A stretch of 64,000 nt of DNA from Asticcacaulis excentricus CB 48 (GCF_000175215.2 NC_014816.1:2524222-2588221); one strand, 5' to 3'. Shown: positions 17,238 through 26,030, counted from the stretch's first letter. The notes: generated by a model from the sequence alone, not told the origin. Program-made: numbers and translations.

Positions 17238-18845
17238 ATGACTATCACCTCCCGCCGACACCTGTTTGCTGCCTGCCTGGCCACAGCGGCCACACTCCCC
17301 GCCAGCGTCGCCCTGCCCGCCACCGCCGCGCCCGCCGTCAAACCGCGCTGGGGCAAAGGCATCGAGGGTCAGCGTAAGGCCGATCTGGGCAATGGCACCT
17401 ATCTCAATCCGATCATCGCCGGAGACCACCCCGACCCGACCCTGCTAAAGGACGGCGCAAACTACTATATGACGTTTTCGTCCTTCTATGCCTATCCGGG
17501 CCTGATCCTGTGGCATTCGACCGATCTGGTGAACTGGGCGCCCATAGGCCCGGCCCTGTCGAAGCCGCTGGGCACCATCTGGGCCGTGGACCTGTGCAAG
17601 CACGGCGACCGCTATTTCATCTATATCCCCGCCGCCCCCGACGGCGGTGAATGGTCGATCTACGCCATCTGGGCGGACCGCATCGAAGGCCCGTGGAGCG
17701 AGCCGGTCGATCTCAAAATCAAGGGCTGCATCGACCCCGGCCACATGGTTGGCGAAGACGGCAAGCGCTATCTGTTCGTCAACGGTATCCGCAAAATCCG
17801 CTTAACCGATGACGGTCTGGCCACCGATGGCGATCTGGAGCCCGCCTATCAGCCGTGGACCTATCCCGACGACTGGGTGACGGAAAACTTTGCCCCCGAA
17901 GGCCCCAAGCTGCTGCGGCGCGGCGATTATTTTTACTTGATCACGGCGGTGGGCGGCACGGCCGGTCCCGTGACCGGGCACATGGTCATTGCCGCGCGTT
18001 CAAAATCCATTCATGGGCCGTGGACCCATTGCCCGCATAATCCGCTGGTCCGCACGCAAAGCGACGCCGAACCGTGGTGGTCGCGCGGTCACGCCACACT
18101 GGTCGAAGGGCCTGCCGGCGACTGGTGGATGGTCTATCACGCCTACGAAAACGGCTACCGCACGCTGGGCCGTCAGACCCTGCTGGAGCCGATAGAATGG
18201 ACGAAGGACGGCTGGTTCCGTGCCAAGGGCGGCGATCTGTCGAAGCCCCTGCCCAAGCCCAAGGGCGGCAAGACAGGCACGGCGGGCTTTGCGCTGTCGG
18301 ATGACTTCAGTCAGGACCGCTTTGGCGTGCAGTGGGCCTTTCACGACCCCAAGCCGGACGAGATGACGCGCGTGAAGCGGGAAAACCGCAGCCTGCGCAT
18401 CGCCGGGCGTGGCACCTCGCCCGCCAACAGCGCGCCCCTGACCTGTGGCGTCGGGGACCAGTCCTACCGCATCGAGGTGACGCTGGAACTGGAGGGTGAG
18501 GCCGAGGCGGGGCTATTGCTGTTCTATAATCACAAGGCCTTCGTCGGCATCGGCTTTGACGGCGAACGCACGCGCACCTGGCAATATGCCGAAGATCAGG
18601 CGTGGAACCGCCAGAGGCTGAAGAGCCGCACAGTGCGCCTGCGCCTGACCAATGAAGCTAATGTCGTGACCTGGCACTCTTCGGTGGACGGCGGTCAGAA
18701 CTGGACGCGCCACCCGACGCGCATGGAGGTTTCCGGGATGCACCACAATGTGTTCGGTGGCTTTCTCAGCCTGAAACCGGGGATTTACTGCACCGGGACA
18801 GGAAGCGTAAAAGCGAAAGACTTTAGCTACAACGCCATCACCTGA
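17238..18845 (+). CDS. Secreted glycoside hydrolase family 43 enzyme
   Basis: A 535-residue GH43-type glycosidase (typically beta-xylosidase or alpha-L-arabinofuranosidase). The N terminus MTITSRRHLFAACLATAATLPASVALPATA has a Tat-like twin arginine and a signal peptide. The catalytic propeller starts at NPIIAGDHPDPTLLKDG (general base Asp), with IDPGHM (pKa-modulating Asp) and ENFAPEGPKLL (proton donor Glu). A C-terminal beta-sandwich domain begins near GFALSDDFSQDRFGVQW. ATG 17238 is preferred, with an alternative ATG at 17229. No strong ribosome site is seen. The IS1380 right end lies only about 32 bp upstream, so the native promoter is probably lost or replaced. The frame runs open upstream into the IS, but that part is an artefact. 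Confidence 0.88.
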   Translation: MTITSRRHLFAACLATAATLPASVALPATAAPAVKPRWGKGIEGQRKADLGNGTYLNPIIAGDHPDPTLLKDGANYYMTFSSFYAYPGLILWHSTDLVNWAPIGPALSKPLGTIWAVDLCKHGDRYFIYIPAAPDGGEWSIYAIWADRIEGPWSEPVDLKIKGCIDPGHMVGEDGKRYLFVNGIRKIRLTDDGLATDGDLEPAYQPWTYPDDWVTENFAPEGPKLLRRGDYFYLITAVGGTAGPVTGHMVIAARSKSIHGPWTHCPHNPLVRTQSDAEPWWSRGHATLVEGPAGDWWMVYHAYENGYRTLGRQTLLEPIEWTKDGWFRAKGGDLSKPLPKPKGGKTGTAGFALSDDFSQDRFGVQWAFHDPKPDEMTRVKRENRSLRIAGRGTSPANSAPLTCGVGDQSYRIEVTLELEGEAEAGLLLFYNHKAFVGIGFDGERTRTWQYAEDQAWNRQRLKSRTVRLRLTNEANVVTWHSSVDGGQNWTRHPTRMEVSGMHHNVFGGFLSLKPGIYCTGTGSVKAKDFSYNAIT

Positions 18846-19118
18846 ATGCGCTCAATTCAGAAAGCACATTTATAGCATCAGGAGCGGCGTGATCGGTTGA
18901 CAACGGGCTGCCCACAAGCTGACGGTTATTGAACCTGCAGACGATTCTTCATTGCGTTGGGCTTGGGAGTGTAACAAGAGTTGCGATCGAATCAGGGCCG
19001 AGGCTAGCGCCTCCCGTGCGCATGCCTAGTGTCGTTGGTGCACCGTCAAAGTTCCTTGGCGCCGCTCACATGCTCCCATCCGGACCCCGTCACGGGGGAG
19101 AAAGCGCGGGCCCATAGA

Positions 19119-19919
19119 CTAGTGCTCTCCTGACCCAAAACGCCTGATGAGGAGCACGCCGGCACGATAACTCGACGCGACCTTTTTCCCTGTTTGCAAA
19201 AGCGGACTGTCCGCCACATCTCCAAGAGCCTGGTCAGCATTTACGAAGGTAACTAGGACGAACCTCTTCCGGACGGGCACAGCCCAAAGCACCGCCGCGC
19301 CGACGCTCTGAAGCCCTGCCCCCAATCGGTATGGATGCAGGCCCGTTGTCGCCGCTTCGCTGTTATCTACACCGTAATACGCCTGGTTGCTTTTTCTATC
19401 ACCGTATCGGGCATAGAGTGTGGTCTGTAACATTCCGATGCGCGTTATGTCCTGGCGAGCGGCTGATAGAAAGAGACCGTTTCCTCCATAGACATTGCTG
19501 ATGTCTTGGGTAAAGCGACCGCCGACGGATATCTTATCCCCAATTCTATAGAAAGCATAAGCGCCGAGGTCAGCCGCTAATCCGGGCACCTCAAGTCCCG
19601 GCAATTGATTAGACTTCCCGCCGTAATGTGGCCGAACCTGTACGCCAGCAATCATACGGTCTCGAAGAACGACATTGTAGCCTAGTCCACTTAAGGGATC
19701 GCCGTAAACCCTGCCTCTGTAGTTAAAAGAGGCCCAAGGGATCGCATTCACTTTGTCTGGGTTACCACCGTTAGGACTGAAGCCATATACCGCGCCACCG
19801 CCGAGATCTATTGTCCACTTCGACTGCGGCCCGACCGGTTTAAATGGTTGCGCCTGAGCTCTGACTTCGCCTGCGAGCGGCGCGGTGACGGCGATAGAAA
19901 TGGCGAGTAGTTTCCGCAT
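19119..19919 (-). CDS. MipA/OmpV family outer-membrane protein
   Basis: A 266-residue outer-membrane beta-barrel. The start is MRKLLAISIAVTAPLAGEVRAQAQ, a signal peptide with an AxA-type cleavage region. The body has the family pattern: SKWTIDLGGGAVYGFSPNGG, IPWASFNYRGRVYGDPLSGLGYN, LGAYAFYRIGDKISVGGRFTQD. Alternating amphipathic strands continue to VLLIRRF near the C terminus. MipA relatives act as scaffold or interaction proteins in the outer membrane. The gene begins 49 bp after the patatin-like lipoprotein gene and is probably in its operon. Both would then be under the operator at 21191. Confidence 0.75.
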   Translation of the reverse strand: MRKLLAISIAVTAPLAGEVRAQAQPFKPVGPQSKWTIDLGGGAVYGFSPNGGNPDKVNAIPWASFNYRGRVYGDPLSGLGYNVVLRDRMIAGVQVRPHYGGKSNQLPGLEVPGLAADLGAYAFYRIGDKISVGGRFTQDISNVYGGNGLFLSAARQDITRIGMLQTTLYARYGDRKSNQAYYGVDNSEAATTGLHPYRLGAGLQSVGAAVLWAVPVRKRFVLVTFVNADQALGDVADSPLLQTGKKVASSYRAGVLLIRRFGSGEH

Positions 19920-19968
19920 CGCAAAGGTCCCGAGAGAAGAACGAGGCACCGAACTCGGCGCAAACAGT

Positions 19969-21129
19969 CTATTTGTCTTGAAAAACGATTCCGCTAAGAG
20001 CAAGGCTGTAGCCCTTGTCATACACACGCTTCATGCTGTTCGAGTCGAAAGCCATCAGGCCGCCTCCAGTAAAATCATCTGGCAGAGAGGCGACAGATAC
20101 CTTGAATCCGTTGCGAGTGGAGAAGGCCTGTATCCCAAACAAGGTTGCGCGCGCCTGGGCCCGAGCCAGGGTGTCGATGCTCCTCGTGATGATATCGACC
20201 GCGCCATACTTCGTGAAGGTAAAGCGTGGATTGATATTACCATTGATGAGAACATAAAGCCGCGCGTTCAGAGCGACATCGGGCGGTACCTGCCATGTCA
20301 GCATCGACTCCGGTAAAATAAACAGGGGCATGGTCACGCTCCCGTCCGCGTGCATTTCTTGCAGCACATGGGACGCGCCGTCTTGCGCAAAGGATGCCGG
20401 GATAAACGCGGGCGCGAAGGCCCCAGGGATACTGGCCGAAGCCACCAAAATTTCGCGAATCAGATCACGGGCGCGGACTTTCCCTGCTGGCCCCTGGGCC
20501 ACCCCCTGCGACGCAATGGCACCGAGATCCCAGATTACACCCGTCTGCGAATCGAGATTGGTTGTCCCGATTTGAAGGCGTCGGCCTTTGCTGTTTTCAT
20601 CCGCTATGTCCTCGACCATCTGGATACTGACATATTTGGCTACCCGCGCTTTGAGACCCTCAGAGCTGTAAGCGCCGGGGCTGAAAAAAGCGCCCAACCC
20701 CTTTGACTTCAGCAGGTTCGAGGCCCCTTCACCCAGATAGGCCTCTTTCAACTGAGCGTCGTAACTGGAGCCCAGATACGCAAAGGGCGCAATCAGAGCG
20801 CCTGTGGACACGCCGGTAACGACACTGAACTGCGGTCGGTCTCCCCTTTCCGACCAGCCAGTCAGGACGCCTATGCCAAATGCACCATCAGCACCGCCAC
20901 CCGACAGAGAGAGAATGGAGATTTCGGCGCTTGGATTGGTCCGCAACCCGTTACGCAGATCATTTTCCAACCTTGCTGCTAATCCTGCGTCCTGGGGCGA
21001 AACGCGGATATTACTAAATCCCGCGGGTTGCGCGAGCGCCGCCTGGGCTGCGTCAAAGGTCTCCCTATGAGGACCTGCGCAGCCACACAAGAGCACGAGG
21101 CCGACCGCCACGACGACTGAGATTTTCAA
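19969..21129 (-). CDS. Patatin-like phospholipase, lipoprotein
   Basis: A lipid acyl hydrolase of about 386 residues. Start TTG 21129 is chosen because GGGGAG lies seven bases upstream. A signal sequence ends in the lipobox LLCGC, so it is probably lipid-anchored. The patatin motifs are SLSGGGADGAFGIG (oxyanion loop), GVSTGAL (GxSxG nucleophile) and HADGSVT, where the usual DG(A/G) Asp is kept. Ser and Asp would form the catalytic dyad that cleaves phospholipids or other esters. It precedes the MipA/OmpV gene by 49 bp in the same orientation and is divergent from the TetR gene. A 15-bp palindrome lies 62 bp upstream of the start. Confidence 0.88.
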   Translation of the reverse strand: MKISVVVAVGLVLLCGCAGPHRETFDAAQAALAQPAGFSNIRVSPQDAGLAARLENDLRNGLRTNPSAEISILSLSGGGADGAFGIGVLTGWSERGDRPQFSVVTGVSTGALIAPFAYLGSSYDAQLKEAYLGEGASNLLKSKGLGAFFSPGAYSSEGLKARVAKYVSIQMVEDIADENSKGRRLQIGTTNLDSQTGVIWDLGAIASQGVAQGPAGKVRARDLIREILVASASIPGAFAPAFIPASFAQDGASHVLQEMHADGSVTMPLFILPESMLTWQVPPDVALNARLYVLINGNINPRFTFTKYGAVDIITRSIDTLARAQARATLFGIQAFSTRNGFKVSVASLPDDFTGGGLMAFDSNSMKRVYDKGYSLALSGIVFQDK

Positions 21130-21188
21130 TTTCGTCTCCCCAAAAACGGGCTTCAGGGAGATCGTGGAGCGCGACCAACCCATTAACA

Positions 21189-21206
21189 ATACGAAACGGT
21201 TTCGTT
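21189..21206. promoter_or_regulatory. TetR operator candidate 1
   Basis: ACGAAAC-G-GTTTCGT at 21191-21205 is a perfect 15-bp inverted repeat in the gap between the divergent patatin-like and tetR genes. With its flanks it matches the site at 22111-22128 at 16 of 18 positions. Position and symmetry suit repression of the lipoprotein operon and autoregulation of tetR. Confidence 0.7.
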
Positions 21207-21281
21207 TATTATTTTTACCTGCCTGTATTTGTCAAGAAGGAAACGCTAAAGTGCAGATAATCGCATCAAGAGGACATTGAA

Positions 21282-21932
21282 TTGAGAACACATAATAAGC
21301 TCGGCACGCAGCGACGCCAGGGGCGCCCGGCGGCAATTGACGTTGAGGCGTTAAATCAGCTTATCCTTCAGACGGCAAAATCGACCTTTATTAATGACGG
21401 GTATGAGGGCGCATCCGTCGAGCGCATCTCCGCTTTGGCGGGTATTGGAAAGGTCACCATCTATCGACGATACGAGTCAAAAGAAGCTCTGTTCCTTGCG
21501 GTTCTCGAAGACATGACGGCCGGGATGTGGCGAGGTCCCGAGTCCCTCAGCGCAAACACGGATCCTTTAGAGTTGCTGCGTGCACGCTGCGAAGTCCTTC
21601 TAGAAATGACCTCGACAGCAGATGGCCTCGCGATTTACCGCGTCCTGATTGACGCGAGTCGTCACTTCCCGGATTTAGTGTTGTCCACGGTTCAGAGAAT
21701 GCGTCTCCCTGTCGAGGGGAAAAATCTCGAACTCCTTAAACTTGCGCAACAGCAAGGCTCTGTTCGGTCTGATATTGATGTTGCCAGTCTGGCTCGAGTA
21801 CTCTCAAGCATGATAACGGGGTGGCCTCTTCTTAATGGACTCGTTGGAGATGCGGGCCTCCGAGACTCCACGGAAAGAGCCGCCTACTTTGAAACGGCGT
21901 GGTCACTGTTTCTAAGGGGCATACGCCCATAG
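21282..21932 (+). CDS. TetR/AcrR-family regulator
   Basis: A 216-residue one-component regulator. The N-terminal helix-turn-helix (about 27-73) reads ILQTAKSTFINDGYEGASVERISALAGIGKVTIYRRYESKEALFLAVL, typical of the family. The C-terminal ligand domain resembles the AcrR-type C-terminal group. The start is TTG 21282 with AAGAGG upstream. Two near-identical palindromes, one in its divergent promoter and one in front of the OMP gene downstream, are the probable binding sites. It would then control the lipoprotein-MipA operon, the OMP and itself. The inducer is unknown. The envelope targets suggest a lipid, detergent or antimicrobial. Confidence 0.88.
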   Translation: MRTHNKLGTQRRQGRPAAIDVEALNQLILQTAKSTFINDGYEGASVERISALAGIGKVTIYRRYESKEALFLAVLEDMTAGMWRGPESLSANTDPLELLRARCEVLLEMTSTADGLAIYRVLIDASRHFPDLVLSTVQRMRLPVEGKNLELLKLAQQQGSVRSDIDVASLARVLSSMITGWPLLNGLVGDAGLRDSTERAAYFETAWSLFLRGIRP

Positions 21933-22110
21933 CCCGGGTCACGGGCCGCGCGCGGCCCATCAGGCTTCCAATTGTAGCTATTGCATCAAACTGACCAGCA
22001 TTCGAATTATCCAAAGATTACAGATGAAATGACCTGGCTACCGCCCGCGTAAAACTTTGTTCCACTCACGCCCGCGAGAAAGCCGCTTGACCCCTTATCG
22101 GCACTAAATT

Positions 22111-22128
22111 ATACGATACGGTATCGTT
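22111..22128. promoter_or_regulatory. TetR operator candidate 2
   Basis: ACGATAC-G-GTATCGT at 22113-22127 is a perfect 15-bp inverted repeat ending 22 bp before the OMP start codon. It differs from candidate 1 by a symmetric A/T change in each arm, as expected for two sites of one dimeric repressor. Confidence 0.7.
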
Positions 22129-22149
22129 CTTTTTTAAAAGGAGGTCTAA

Positions 22150-22680
22150 ATGCGTAAATTCTCTTATCTTCCCTTGGTCGGACTTTTTATGGCTGTGGCG
22201 GCGTCTGCAGCTCACGCCCAAACCGACAGCCGCGCCTACGGACGAATTGGTGTTGGCGGTGCAAAGGTGAACGACGAGACTTTTGAAGCCGTAACACTTG
22301 GCTTTGGTTATAATCTGACGCCCCACTTCGCTGTGGAAACGGATGCAAATGTAGGTATGACCGACAAAGAAGTCGATCTAGATGGCGTTAAGCTAAAAGC
22401 CAAACTCGACTATACCGCGGGTGCCTATGCCCTCTACACCTTCCCCATTGGCGAGCAGTTCGATATTTTCGCCCGCGCCGGCTATTTGTGGTCGAAGACC
22501 TCACTTCCAGTGAACCGAACGTCAATTAAGGAGTCCGCAGACGGCCCCGCTTATGGCCTCGGTTTTCGCTATTTCCCGGGTGCCGGCAGTAACGGTGTGC
22601 GGCTGGACGCCACCCACTACGATTTCGGCAACGACCTCAAAGGCGAAATCTACCAGCTCTCTTATGTAAGAAAATTCTGA
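22150..22680 (+). CDS. Small outer-membrane beta-barrel protein
   Basis: A 176-residue porin-like protein of the OmpA/Ail-type eight-strand barrel family. A signal peptide (MRKFSYLPLVGLFMAVAASAAHAQ) is followed by alternating strands: RAYGRIGVGGAKV, EAVTLGFGYNLTPHFAVETDANVGM, FDIFARAGYLWSKTS, GPAYGLGFRYFPG. It ends in the aromatic YQLSYVRKF, a BAM recognition signal. AAAAGGAGG lies six bases before ATG, a strong ribosome site. The operator at 22113-22127 overlaps the likely promoter. Its function in the membrane is unknown. Confidence 0.85.
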   Translation: MRKFSYLPLVGLFMAVAASAAHAQTDSRAYGRIGVGGAKVNDETFEAVTLGFGYNLTPHFAVETDANVGMTDKEVDLDGVKLKAKLDYTAGAYALYTFPIGEQFDIFARAGYLWSKTSLPVNRTSIKESADGPAYGLGFRYFPGAGSNGVRLDATHYDFGNDLKGEIYQLSYVRKF

Positions 22681-22811
22681 CAGCAAGGGCAGACACACCG
22701 AGGATGCCACCTGTAAATGCATCCTCGGCTACAAGCCAATGTCGTTTGCAGGAGGGGCAAAACAACGCCGTTACGATAAATCTTGGCGCACGTAAGAGCC
22801 TCCCAGCAAGT

Positions 22812-22937
22812 CTAGCCCGCCTAATTCACGGTGCCGGCAAAAAGGTGCAGCGGGTGTGGCGCAAGGCATTGTTTTGTAATAGATTTTGCTTACCACACCT
22901 GACCTAACCCCAAGACACGCGAAGCCACACCCTGTTG
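22812..22937. mobile_element. Solo IS1380 end (remnant)
   Basis: CTAGCCCGCCTAA, then CACGGTG and GGCAAAAAGGTGCAGCGGGTGT, TTGTTTTG, AATAGATT and TACCACACC match the right end of the IS1380 element at 15552-17205 (read inwards) almost base for base, with scattered substitutions. Similarity fades just where the transposase start codon should be. It is a decayed or deleted IS1380 copy with no transposase. Confidence 0.75.
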
Positions 22938-23112
22938 ATTTTCACCTAAGCTTGACCCTGCATGTTCGCCACGGATTGACCCAAGTCTACCCTTCTCGTG
23001 TAACGGGTCCATCACAAAAACGAGGGGCAATATGAAATGAAAATTTCGACCCCCAAGGGGTCATTTTCTGGCGAAACTCAACACATTTGTCACATCCGCC
23101 TTTCTCAGCGAC

Positions 23113-23325
23113 GTGGAGATGGCGCTAGCTTATTTGACCGCTGTCTTTGAAGACGGTGGGATTGCGGAAAATTGCTCTGCCGCAAACGAGGCAGCGATCG
23201 CCTTGGGTCTTTCGGACGAAGACGCGGCCCTTTCTGAGGAGCCAACCCTCAGCGCCTTTCTCAAGGTACTGGATCTCCTTAAGGGCAGGGTTTCGATTTC
23301 AATCGAGCCAAAACGCACCTGTTAA
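23113..23325 (+). CDS. Small protein with weak resemblance to HigA-type antidotes
   Basis: A 70-residue acidic protein (GTG 23113 or ATG 23119). The opening MALAYLTAVFEDGG and the closing EEPTLSAFLKVLDLLKGRVSISI resemble the first and last parts of HTH-type addiction-module antidotes (YLxAAxEDGD ... GNPTLxTLLKVLxALGLxLSI). The middle, where the helix-turn-helix should be, is short and unlike the family. The frame also continues upstream, without a start codon, through FLSDV to a stop just before 23040, which suggests a lost N terminus. No toxin gene is adjacent. It is probably a decayed antitoxin or an unrelated small ORF. It lies in accessory DNA next to an IS end. Confidence 0.3.
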   Translation: MEMALAYLTAVFEDGGIAENCSAANEAAIALGLSDEDAALSEEPTLSAFLKVLDLLKGRVSISIEPKRTC

Positions 23326-23499
23326 CCCCAGACTAAGGGGGCACGTAGTCACCGCTCTGGCCATTCGTCTTCACAACCGTACAGTTAACCGCTACCATCA
23401 GGTCATGCAGGCGCGTTTATGGCGTCCAAATGGGAAATGCGTGGAAGGCCATGTTCGGCCTGCTATCCCGTTTATGCGAGTTTTGACGGGGGACGGATC

Positions 23500-23881
23500 A
23501 TGGCTATCACTGACATTCTTTTTTTAGCGGCGGTTGCAACGGTGGGCTCTGAACCGCCATTGCCTCCCGACATTCCTCCGAATGCTGTTTTCTACACGCA
23601 GGAGGACGTAAAGCGCTACCGATTCCCAAAGCCTTACCTCCCACCGGAGGCGAAGGCTGCAAAGGTGGACGCGGACGCTGTCGTCGCCTGCGAGGTCAAC
23701 ACGAACGGCAGGATGAAGCGTTGCGCAGTCGTAATTGAAAACCCACCCGGGATGGGATTCGGCAAGGCCGGCGGCTATCCTGTTTTTGAAGAATGCTAAA
23801 TTAGAAACAGAGACAGGAAAAATCTCACCGGGCACTTGGAAGAAGTTCAGGTCTGTATGGCGCTATCAAGATTATAAGTAG
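23500..23881 (+). pseudogene. TonB C-terminal-like protein, frameshifted
   Basis: ATG 23500 starts a short hydrophobic N terminus (MAITDILFLAAVATVGS) and then a domain with YLPPEAKAAKVDADAVVACEVNTNGRMKRCAVVIENPPGMGFGKA. This resembles the TonB C-terminal fold found in small stand-alone proteins of Caulobacteraceae. The frame then hits a stop at 23799. Shifting one base near 23775 continues as AAILFLKNAKLETETGKISPGTWKKFRSVWRYQDYK to a stop at 23881, which supplies the missing end of such a domain. A single-base change has therefore split the gene, unless this is a sequencing error. Confidence 0.55.
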
Positions 23882-24134
23882 ACAGCACACACGTGGTATA
23901 ACGGGTCAATAACGATACGCCAGCCATAGGCGTCGGCCCCAGCCTTGTATGGCGAGGGCGCACCGGAGACGCAGGTCGGGCGTCAACAACCTCAGCTGGC
24001 GTGTAAAGCGCTAATGCGCCACCGTTGCCTGTCTTTGAAATTGAGCCCTCTATGCGCGAAGGTTGATCCACCGCAAGATGGAGAAGTCAACCATAGCTAA
24101 TAGCCTGCCGAAGTCGGCAAGATCATGTCGGCGC

Positions 24135-24455
24135 ATGCCGACGCTGAATCAGCTTTTTCGTTCGAGGAAAACCCCTTACACAGTTGCCGAAGCGAAGGTC
24201 GGGATCGCAGGTGTGAAAAAGCAGCTTCAGATATTCGAGAATAAACTGGACGAAGATTTGATCGTCGATGTCGAGATGTATCCGGACCGCTACGTTTTGA
24301 AACCAGGTGACGTGCTCCACATTACTTACGACCATGATGGTGACGGCTACGGCCTACACACCATCGTTCATAATGGGGCGCTGCAAATCTACCTTCAGCA
24401 CTTCGACACCGCCGTCGTGACCATCAGTGGCAAACCTGCCGAACCGTGGTCCTAA
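24135..24455 (+). CDS. Hypothetical protein
   Basis: A 106-residue protein from ATG 24135. The frame opens at 24063. I do not recognise the family. The C-terminal half (DVEMYPDRYVLKPGDVLHITYDHDGDGYGLHTIVHNGALQIYLQHFDTAVVTISG) looks like a small beta-rich domain. The first 13 residues, MPTLNQLFRSRKT, resemble the start of ribosomal protein S12, but similarity stops there and may be chance. No signal peptide or membrane segment. It lies alone in a decayed region and could be real or a gene fragment. Confidence 0.4.
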   Translation: MPTLNQLFRSRKTPYTVAEAKVGIAGVKKQLQIFENKLDEDLIVDVEMYPDRYVLKPGDVLHITYDHDGDGYGLHTIVHNGALQIYLQHFDTAVVTISGKPAEPWS

Positions 24456-24482
24456 TAGCATGTGAATTTATGAGTTTACGAC

Positions 24483-26030
24483 CTAGTTCAGAGTGGACAT
24501 GACCTCGTGCGCAGACTTTCCCTCCTTGATAGCGTCGATGGCCTTCTGAAACCGTTGTGCAGACTCACGGTCGTGAGGATTGCTGACGAAGGGGGTGAGC
24601 AAGGCAATGGCTTCTGGACGCTTATCCTTGGCGAGGTTCACATATGCGGCATAGACCGCGTATTCACGCACGCTTGGTGCGAGGACATGTGCGCCATTGG
24701 CGGCGTTTAGAGCATTGGTATTCGGATAGTCGGGCTGGGCCTCATAACTCTGCGAAAAGAAATACAGATTGGGGGCATTCAGCTTGTTGATCTGATAAGC
24801 GTTCATGAAAAAACTGCGAGCGGCATCGGTGTAGTCGGTTCGGTCTTGTCCGCTCGCTGCCTGCCCCATCTGATAATAGACGCGCCCCATGAGATAGTTA
24901 GCTTCAAAATCTTCCGGATTCTTTTGGACGATGGGACCGATAATGGCCTCAGCGTCTTCCGCCTTGCCAAAAAGCAGGTGAGCGCGTGCGAGCGCAGACT
25001 GATACGCGATGTCGCCGGCAAAATCGCCCTTCAATTTCTCCAGGCGCGCCAAAACCGCCTTGCCCTGTTCAGCTTGCATGCAGGTCGTAAGAAGCGAACG
25101 GTCAAGAAGGTAGGCGCTTGTGGCCGGATTAAGCTTCGTCACCTGAATCTTGTTTTCGGGATAGTCAGGTATCGGAATGCTTAAGTACGACATACTCGCA
25201 CGATACCGCTTCAGGATCGACGACAACTGATTAACCTTGATGCCCGTGCTCTCTTCGAAACTGGCAATCGGGTCAGCGCCATTGCCAACCTGAGCGAAAT
25301 AGGTGTTCAGGTCGCGGGCGCGCTTTGGATCGCTGAGCATGTAGTGGGTCAGGAGCCACGACTGAGCGTAGAAACGCTCGACATCCCAATCCCTGTTCGA
25401 CTTATCGCCGGCAAAGCCAAAACTGGGATTGAGTATTTTCTCAAAACCTATCCAGCGGTCTTCGGCGAGCGTCCAGCCACGAATAACGGAGGGCTCACCG
25501 ACCGTGATCTTCCCTTTGGCAGGATATGCCGTGGACATATACTCGGCAAACCCCTCGATATACCACGCCGGGTAGTAGGAGCGAGCATGCTGGAACATGA
25601 TGTAGTGGCTGTATTCATGGAACAGAATAATTAAGCTTTGATCGACATTGCCCTCACTGGCGCCGTCCCCAGGGGCCGTGCCGTAGGCGCTCGTTCCTTC
25701 GCCACAGTTGAAATAAACGCCCGCGACATTATTGGAAAAGCTAGGCCTTACGACCTGGATGTCATCCCTGTTTTTAAGCAAATAGATCTCAAACCGAACC
25801 TTGGGTCCGGCATCGCCGCTGCCAAGGAGAAGATTGGTCAGGTTACGAAAGACTTCGAGCTTTTTTACATAGCCGCGTGTCGTCTTTTCCGGGGCAGAGC
25901 TATAGACGGTGAAGTTCTCAGACTCCGCCTTTATCCAGGTTTCCGCTTGCGCCGGCATGGCCGCAAGGGTCGACAGCCCCAATGCGAGAAGGGCCCACGC
26001 GAGAACGCGCTTGATGCGGTTATTTGTCAT
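24483..26030 (-). CDS. Secreted gluzincin-type peptidase with repeat-rich C terminus
   Basis: A 515-residue protein. A signal peptide (residues 1-29, ending AQA) is followed by a domain beginning TWIKAESENFTVYSS, common in DUF1570-like peptidases. The zinc site is HEYSH at 138-142, with the third ligand probably E163 in GFAEYM, spacing typical of gluzincins. The C-terminal half has helical repeats resembling TPRs (PEDFEANYLMGRVYYQMGQ). ATG 26030 is preceded by GGGGGAAATC. The protein probably acts in the periplasm or outside the cell. Substrate is unknown. It is divergent from the GH5 gene with a 315-bp gap in which I see no gene. Confidence 0.82.
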   Translation of the reverse strand: MTNNRIKRVLAWALLALGLSTLAAMPAQAETWIKAESENFTVYSSAPEKTTRGYVKKLEVFRNLTNLLLGSGDAGPKVRFEIYLLKNRDDIQVVRPSFSNNVAGVYFNCGEGTSAYGTAPGDGASEGNVDQSLIILFHEYSHYIMFQHARSYYPAWYIEGFAEYMSTAYPAKGKITVGEPSVIRGWTLAEDRWIGFEKILNPSFGFAGDKSNRDWDVERFYAQSWLLTHYMLSDPKRARDLNTYFAQVGNGADPIASFEESTGIKVNQLSSILKRYRASMSYLSIPIPDYPENKIQVTKLNPATSAYLLDRSLLTTCMQAEQGKAVLARLEKLKGDFAGDIAYQSALARAHLLFGKAEDAEAIIGPIVQKNPEDFEANYLMGRVYYQMGQAASGQDRTDYTDAARSFFMNAYQINKLNAPNLYFFSQSYEAQPDYPNTNALNAANGAHVLAPSVREYAVYAAYVNLAKDKRPEAIALLTPFVSNPHDRESAQRFQKAIDAIKEGKSAHEVMSTLN

